NCBI RefSeq assembly: GCF_021462225.1 | Contig: NC_061812.1 | Location: 41,445,675 to 41,509,674 of the forward strand | Direction: 5' to 3' | Source: Girardinichthys multiradiatus | Taxonomy: Eukaryota > Chordata > Actinopteri > Cyprinodontiformes > Goodeidae | DNA: 64,000 nucleotides | Made by a program: the position numbers and the translations under genes | The notes under the pieces: model-generated | Databases searched by the model: none | What the model was told of the DNA's origin: nothing | The model's input: the letters and a program-made list of their open reading frames with translations, nothing else | Part shown: positions 60,401 through 64,000 of the stretch, piece after piece | Position numbering within the stretch: the first letter of the stretch is position 1 | How the letters are laid out: each line of letters begins with the position of its first letter

Positions 60401-62221
60401 CAGGAATCTTTTGCAGGTGTTTAGAGTTAACTCGTTGATTCAGATGATTAGGTTCATAGCTCGTTTAGAGACCCTTTTAATGATATGCTAATTTTGTGAG
60501 ATAGGAATTTTGGGTTTTCATGAGCTGTATGCCAAAATCATCTGTATTAAAACAATAAAAGACCTGAAATATTTCAGTTAGTGTGCAATGAATCTAAAAT
60601 ATATGAATGTTAAATTTTCATCATTACATTATGGAAAATAATGAACTTTATCACAATATGCTAATATTTTGAGAAGGACCTGTACAGGAAACATAATCTC
60701 AAAGGTCTTAACCGTATATTTGTCTGTCTGACTTTCACTGATTTGGTCCAAATATCACAGTAACAAGAGAACATGTTCCTTATTGTTGTCATATACATGG
60801 GGTGAGTGCATACTCCGAATTACATTCTAAAGACCATCAAATTATCAGCACCAGAAGTCCAGCTGATTCGGGCCTGTTTGTGCTTAAGTTTAGAAATCAA
60901 GGCATCTGATGGTTGCTATTCCACACTGATTATTTTTATTTTATTTGGCAGCTGTCATTTGTTTTCCACCTGTTTGAAAATTATTCTTCATTTGAGAATT
61001 TTGATATTGTCTTCTGGCATTAAACAATGTGCACTAGTGAGCTGCTTAAAGCAGCAGCTTGTCTTTCTTCTACTGTAACAGTACAGATGTGGTGTGTGAT
61101 TAACATGAGGTTGTGATGTTATGTTTGTCACACACTGACTCTCTACTCAGCCACAGCAACAATGTGCTACTCAGAGATCCTCCTCCTTGGGTATTTGTTG
61201 ATGACAGCTAGGCGAGTATATAATACATTGGCTGGATGATATGCTGGCCAGCCTAGAGTCTGCTTGCTCATATCTGTATTAACGTTATTAAATGTTTGAA
61301 AGCAAATTTTTAGATTTTTGCTTGAATGAGACGAAAAGAACTTAATGATTAAAAGCATCTTTGCAGCAACTGTCTAGACTCACTAATAGATTGAACTTTG
61401 ATTGGTGCTTATTGTGATCAAATCTTGAGATTTCTGATTTTTCTTTTTTTTTTTATTAAAAGATTAAAAACTCCAAACATAAAAACTCTCAAACACATAA
61501 ACCAACATGCACTTTGATTCACTGTTTTGTATTTTAAACTGCTTCCTCTATCATAGAGCCTGCAGCACATTTTCTTTTTCTTAAAGTCCTTTAAAAATTA
61601 AAATTGGAATGTCTCAAAATCTGCCTCAGCATGTCAGACCTCAAGGAAATCAGAATTCTGTATTGGACAGGAAAAGCCGGCAGGAAAACCTCAACTTTTA
61701 AGCAGAACAAGCGGTGTGTAAGACAGAATGTGACTGAAACTTTCTAATGCTTCAAGAAAAGAGGAAATGAAACTGACAAGAAAAAAAAAAAACATTCCTG
61801 ACGTTGAGCATCTTAATGTGGTATGTAGGTGGGTTTTCATTCTTGTAGAACTGTGTGGACTGCACTCTGCTGTTCTCATGAATAACAGTTTGTATGTTTT
61901 GCCACAAATATGCAGACGTTTAATAAACCATGGAAATTCTTTGTAAAACCAAGATAATAACCAGCCATGTACTGGGACTGTTAGAAGCCCTTTATTAATT
62001 AGTAATAAATTATTAATTAGTAAACCCATGTAATCAGAATATTTTAAACCTTTTGGACTGACTGAACAGACACAGGGATTTGTTTTTCTACTGTTTATGT
62101 TACATAACTTGTTTTTGATTGATGGTGTTGTGCAACTAAAAAGAAAATGTTTTTCTTTTGTTTTACAGACAAAATTGCTACCAAACTCTCAGACACACTT
62201 ACATCTGCAATGGACTTCTAA
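48404..62221 (+). CDS. gnl3l: Guanine nucleotide-binding protein-like 3-like (GNL3L), 15 exons
   Basis: Nucleolar GTPase of the nucleostemin family, linked to pre-rRNA processing and ribosome assembly. Exons: 48404-48416, 48497-48540, 48980-49090, 50727-50843, 50932-51015, 51132-51267, 51367-51470, 51570-51714, 51890-51977, 56403-56580, 56662-56804, 56890-57026, 58404-58564, 58680-58851, 62169-62221. Phases join without a break to give 561 residues (human about 582). The N-terminus is basic ([15 protein letters not shown]), followed by a charged helix. The GTPase motifs are in circularly permuted order: DARDPLG (136-142), NKID (166-169, G4), GFPNVGKSS (252-260, G1), a G2-like TPGVT and DCPG (296-299, G3). 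An acidic stretch lies near 470-487 and a basic C-terminal segment near 535. Exon 10 uses the donor GTCGGA and exon 14 GTTTGT, both weaker than usual. GNL3L flanks LWS in many teleosts, so synteny supports the call. Intron 9 (4.4 kb) and intron 14 (3.3 kb) hold transposons. Confidence 0.93.
49160..49385 (+). mobile_element. tRNA-derived SINE in GNL3L intron 3
   Basis: An A-box-like GTGGCCTAGTGGTTGGAG and a B-box-like GGTTCAAATCC are spaced as in a tRNA. A body of about 130 bases and a 3' end AATAAAGTCTAATTA follow. It lies in intron 3 in the sense orientation. Confidence 0.75.
52743..53316. mobile_element. MITE-like element in GNL3L intron 9
   Basis: ACCTGGTTCACAC at 52744 is mirrored by GTGTGAACCAGGC at 53303-53315. 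The interior of about 550 bases is non-coding, with repeated GTGTGGGGTGT-type strings. The family is not recognised. Confidence 0.6.
53852..55482 (-). mobile_element. Tc1-like element in GNL3L intron 9
   Basis: 1631 bases flanked by TA, with inverted repeats of about 270 bases beginning .AGTACA.ACCAAA.GTTTG. Long repeats of this kind are typical of IR/DR-type fish Tc1 elements. The transposase is antisense to GNL3L. Confidence 0.9.
54021..55067 (-). pseudogene. Tc1 transposase pseudogene
   Basis: Starts [12 protein letters not shown] at 55067 and runs through both helix-turn-helix motifs ([22 protein letters not shown]) to a TGA stop at about 54654, where Trp would be expected. It resumes with LWSDESKF and YNDPKHTS, reaches the E of [11 protein letters not shown], and loses frame again near 54160. 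The DDE triad residues survive, but the reading frame does not. Confidence 0.88.
56230..56268. repeat. Perfect 15-bp inverted repeat with 9-base loop
   Basis: AGCTGTCATAGAACT and its exact reverse complement flank GTAAATAAT. It lies in GNL3L intron 9, about 130 bases before exon 10. Confidence 0.9.
59074..60682 (-). mobile_element. Tc1-like element in GNL3L intron 14, copy 1
   Basis: 1609 bases flanked by TA (59072-59073 and 60683-60684), with inverted repeats of about 205 bases beginning CAGGTCCTT.TCAAAATATT. The transposase is antisense to GNL3L. A second, closely similar element begins at 62461. Confidence 0.92.
59351..60354 (-). pseudogene. Tc1 transposase pseudogene, copy 1
   Basis: The start is at 60354 ([17 protein letters not shown]). 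A one-base loss in the following CCCTC run shifts the frame and leads to a stop within about 32 codons. From 60214 a 287-residue frame is open to the natural end, with [17 protein letters not shown] and [10 protein letters not shown] holding the D, D and E residues. The N-terminal DNA-binding part is therefore lost, while the catalytic domain remains open. Confidence 0.88.
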
Positions 62222-62420
62222 TTCTCTGATTGGAACTGAATTAAAATGAAAGTTAAACTATTCTTAGTCCTGTCGTTACTTGCCCATTCACCAACACGGT
62301 GTTGCCATTTGGAAACTTTTAATCTTGAACGAGAATTATACCTATTGCATGGGAGGCTTTCGTCACGTTTTTTGGATTTCTATTTAGAATGTCTCATAAG
62401 TTTGTTTTTTTATTTAAAAA

Positions 62421-62426
62421 AATAAA
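62421..62426 (+). terminator. Poly(A) signal of GNL3L
   Basis: AATAAA lies 200 bases after the stop codon, and only 35 bases before the Tc1 element that begins at 62461. Confidence 0.6.
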
Positions 62427-62460
62427 AGATGAAAATATAACACCAGGTTGCTCTGGTGTA

Positions 62461-64000
62461 CAGGTCCTTCTCAAAATATTAGCATGTGATAAAGTTAATT
62501 ATTTTCCATAATGTCATGATGAAAATTTAACATTCATATATTTTAGATTCATTGCACACTAACTGAAATATTTCAGGTCTTTTATTGTCTTAATACGGAT
62601 GATTTTGGCATACAGCTCATGAAAACCCAAAATTCCTATCTCACTAAATTAGCATATTTCATCCGACCAATAAAAGAAAAGTGTTTTTAATACAAAAAAC
62701 GTCAACCTTCAAATAATCATGTACAGTTATGCACTCAATACTTGGTCGGGAATCCTTTTGCAGAAATAACTGCTTCAATGCGGCGTGGCATGGAGGCAAT
62801 CAGCCTGTGGCACTGCTGAGGTCTTATGGAGGCCCAGGATGCTTCGATAGCGGCCTTTAGCTCATCCAGAGTGTTGGGTCTTGAGCCTCTCAACGTTCTC
62901 TTCACAATATCCCACAGATTCTCTATGGGGTTCAGGTCAGGAGAGTTGGCAGGCCAATTGAGCACAGTGATACCATGGTCAGTAAACCATTTACCAGTGG
63001 TTTTGGCACTGTGAGCAGGTGCCAGGTCGTGCTGAAAAATGAAATCTTCATCTCCATAAAGCTTTTCAGCAGATGGAAGCATGAAGTGCTCCAAAATCTC
63101 CTGATAGCTAGCTGCATTGACCCTGCCCTTGATAAAACACAGTGGACCAACACCAGCAGCTGACACGGCACCCCAGACCATCACTGACTGTGGGTACTTG
63201 ACACTGGACTTCTGGCATTTTGGCATTTCCTTCTCCCCAGTCTTCCTCCAGACTCTGGCACCTTGATTTCCGAATGACATGCAGAATTTGCTTTCATCCG
63301 AAAAAAGTACTTTGGACCACTGAGCAACAGTCCAGTGCTGCTTCTCTGTAGCCCAGGACTGGGGAATGTGGCACCTGTAGCCCATTTCCTGCACACACCT
63401 GTGCACGGTGGCTCTGGATGTTTCTACTCCAGACTCAGTCCACTGCTTCCGCAGGTCCCCCAAGGTCTGGAATCGGCCCTTCTCCACAATCTTCCTCAGG
63501 GTCCGGTCACCTCTTCTCGTTGTGCAGCGTTTTCTGCCACACTTTTTCCTTCCCACTGAGGTGCCTTGATTCAGCACTCTGGGAACAGCCTATTCGTTCA
63601 GAAATTTCTTTCTGTGTCTTACCCTCTTGCTTGAGGGTGTCAATAGTGGTCTTCTGGACAGCAGTCAGGTCGGCAGTCTTACCCATGATTGGGGTTTTGA
63701 GTGATGAACCAGGCTGGGAGTTTTAAAGGCCTCAGGAATCTTTTGCAGGTGTTTAGAGTTAACTCGTTGATTCAGATGATTAGGTTCATAGCTCGTTTAG
63801 AGACCCTTTTAATGATATGCTAATTTTGTGAGATAGGAATTTTGGGTTTTCATGAGCTGTATGCCAAAATCATCCGTATTAAGACAATAAAAGACCTGAA
63901 ATATTTCAGTTAGTGTGCAATGAGTCTAAAATATATGAATGTTAAATTTTCACCATGACATTATGGAAAATAATGAACTTTATCACAATATGCTAATATT
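62461..64000 (-). mobile_element. Tc1-like element downstream of GNL3L, copy 2, cut by window end
   Basis: Preceded by TA (62459-62460). It is closely similar to the element at 59074-60682 and in the same orientation. The right inverted repeat runs off the end of the window, with perhaps 15 bases missing. Confidence 0.92.
62735..63686 (-). pseudogene. Tc1 transposase pseudogene, copy 2
   Basis: The start region (63686) is intact for the first 40 or so codons, including [18 protein letters not shown], unlike copy 1. A later frame change follows. The main 280-residue frame (62735-63577) keeps [17 protein letters not shown] and [10 protein letters not shown] but lacks about 15 codons after CHIPQ that copy 1 retains. 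Each copy therefore carries different disabling lesions. Confidence 0.88.

Noticed and set aside
59351..63577. Two host genes encoding about 280 residues
   Set aside because: Both are DDE transposase domains inside TIR- and TA-bounded Tc1 elements.

Overview
The window is vertebrate genomic DNA from a percomorph teleost: split genes with GT-AG introns, fish-type Tc1 transposons, LINEs and SINEs, and the cone-opsin cluster SWS2A - SWS2B - mir-726 - LWS - LWS - GNL3L. Two LWS genes plus a violet-type SWS2B fit a killifish or livebearer-like (atherinomorph) fish. That placement is inference, not read directly from the DNA.

Layout. 1-3000: non-coding, with photoreceptor-type (CRX/OTX) motifs. 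3160-6055 (+): five-exon SWS2 opsin of SWS2A type, with a dead Tc1 element in intron 4. 8850-10785 (+): second five-exon SWS2 opsin, SWS2B type. 11-18 kb: repeats, including a 5S-headed SINE with perfect target duplications. About 19.0 kb (-): microRNA hairpin matching mir-726, followed by a conserved distal block at 19.27-19.58 kb. 21790-23649 (+): first six-exon LWS opsin. 25.1-34.8 kb: a nest of transposons (TIR-bounded element, then an endogenous retrovirus on the minus strand, then a LINE fragment). 35975-37836 (-): second LWS opsin, tail to tail with the first. 41.2-47.3 kb: LINE graveyard (L1-like element interrupted by an RTE-like element; L2-like element). 48404-62221 (+): 15-exon GNL3L, a nucleolar circularly permuted GTPase, with Tc1 elements in introns 9 and 14 and another just after its poly(A) signal.

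The opsins act together in cone colour vision: SWS2B violet/blue, SWS2A blue, LWS red. Both LWS genes carry Ser180, His197, Tyr277, Thr285 and Ala308 (human numbering), the long-wavelength state of the five-site rule. Their proteins are identical from exon 2 to the stop, and the introns are almost identical, while exon 1, promoters and distal 3' flanks have diverged. This is the signature of recent gene conversion inside an inverted pair.

The most notable points are the LWS conversion tract; a distal block duplicated in direct orientation although the genes are inverted; shared promoter modules in both the SWS2 and LWS pairs; the mir-726 hairpin; a 2H-phosphoesterase-like domain in the endogenous retrovirus; and a dimeric 5S/tRNA-like SINE. 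No CRISPR array, bacterial operon or complete autonomous transposon was found.
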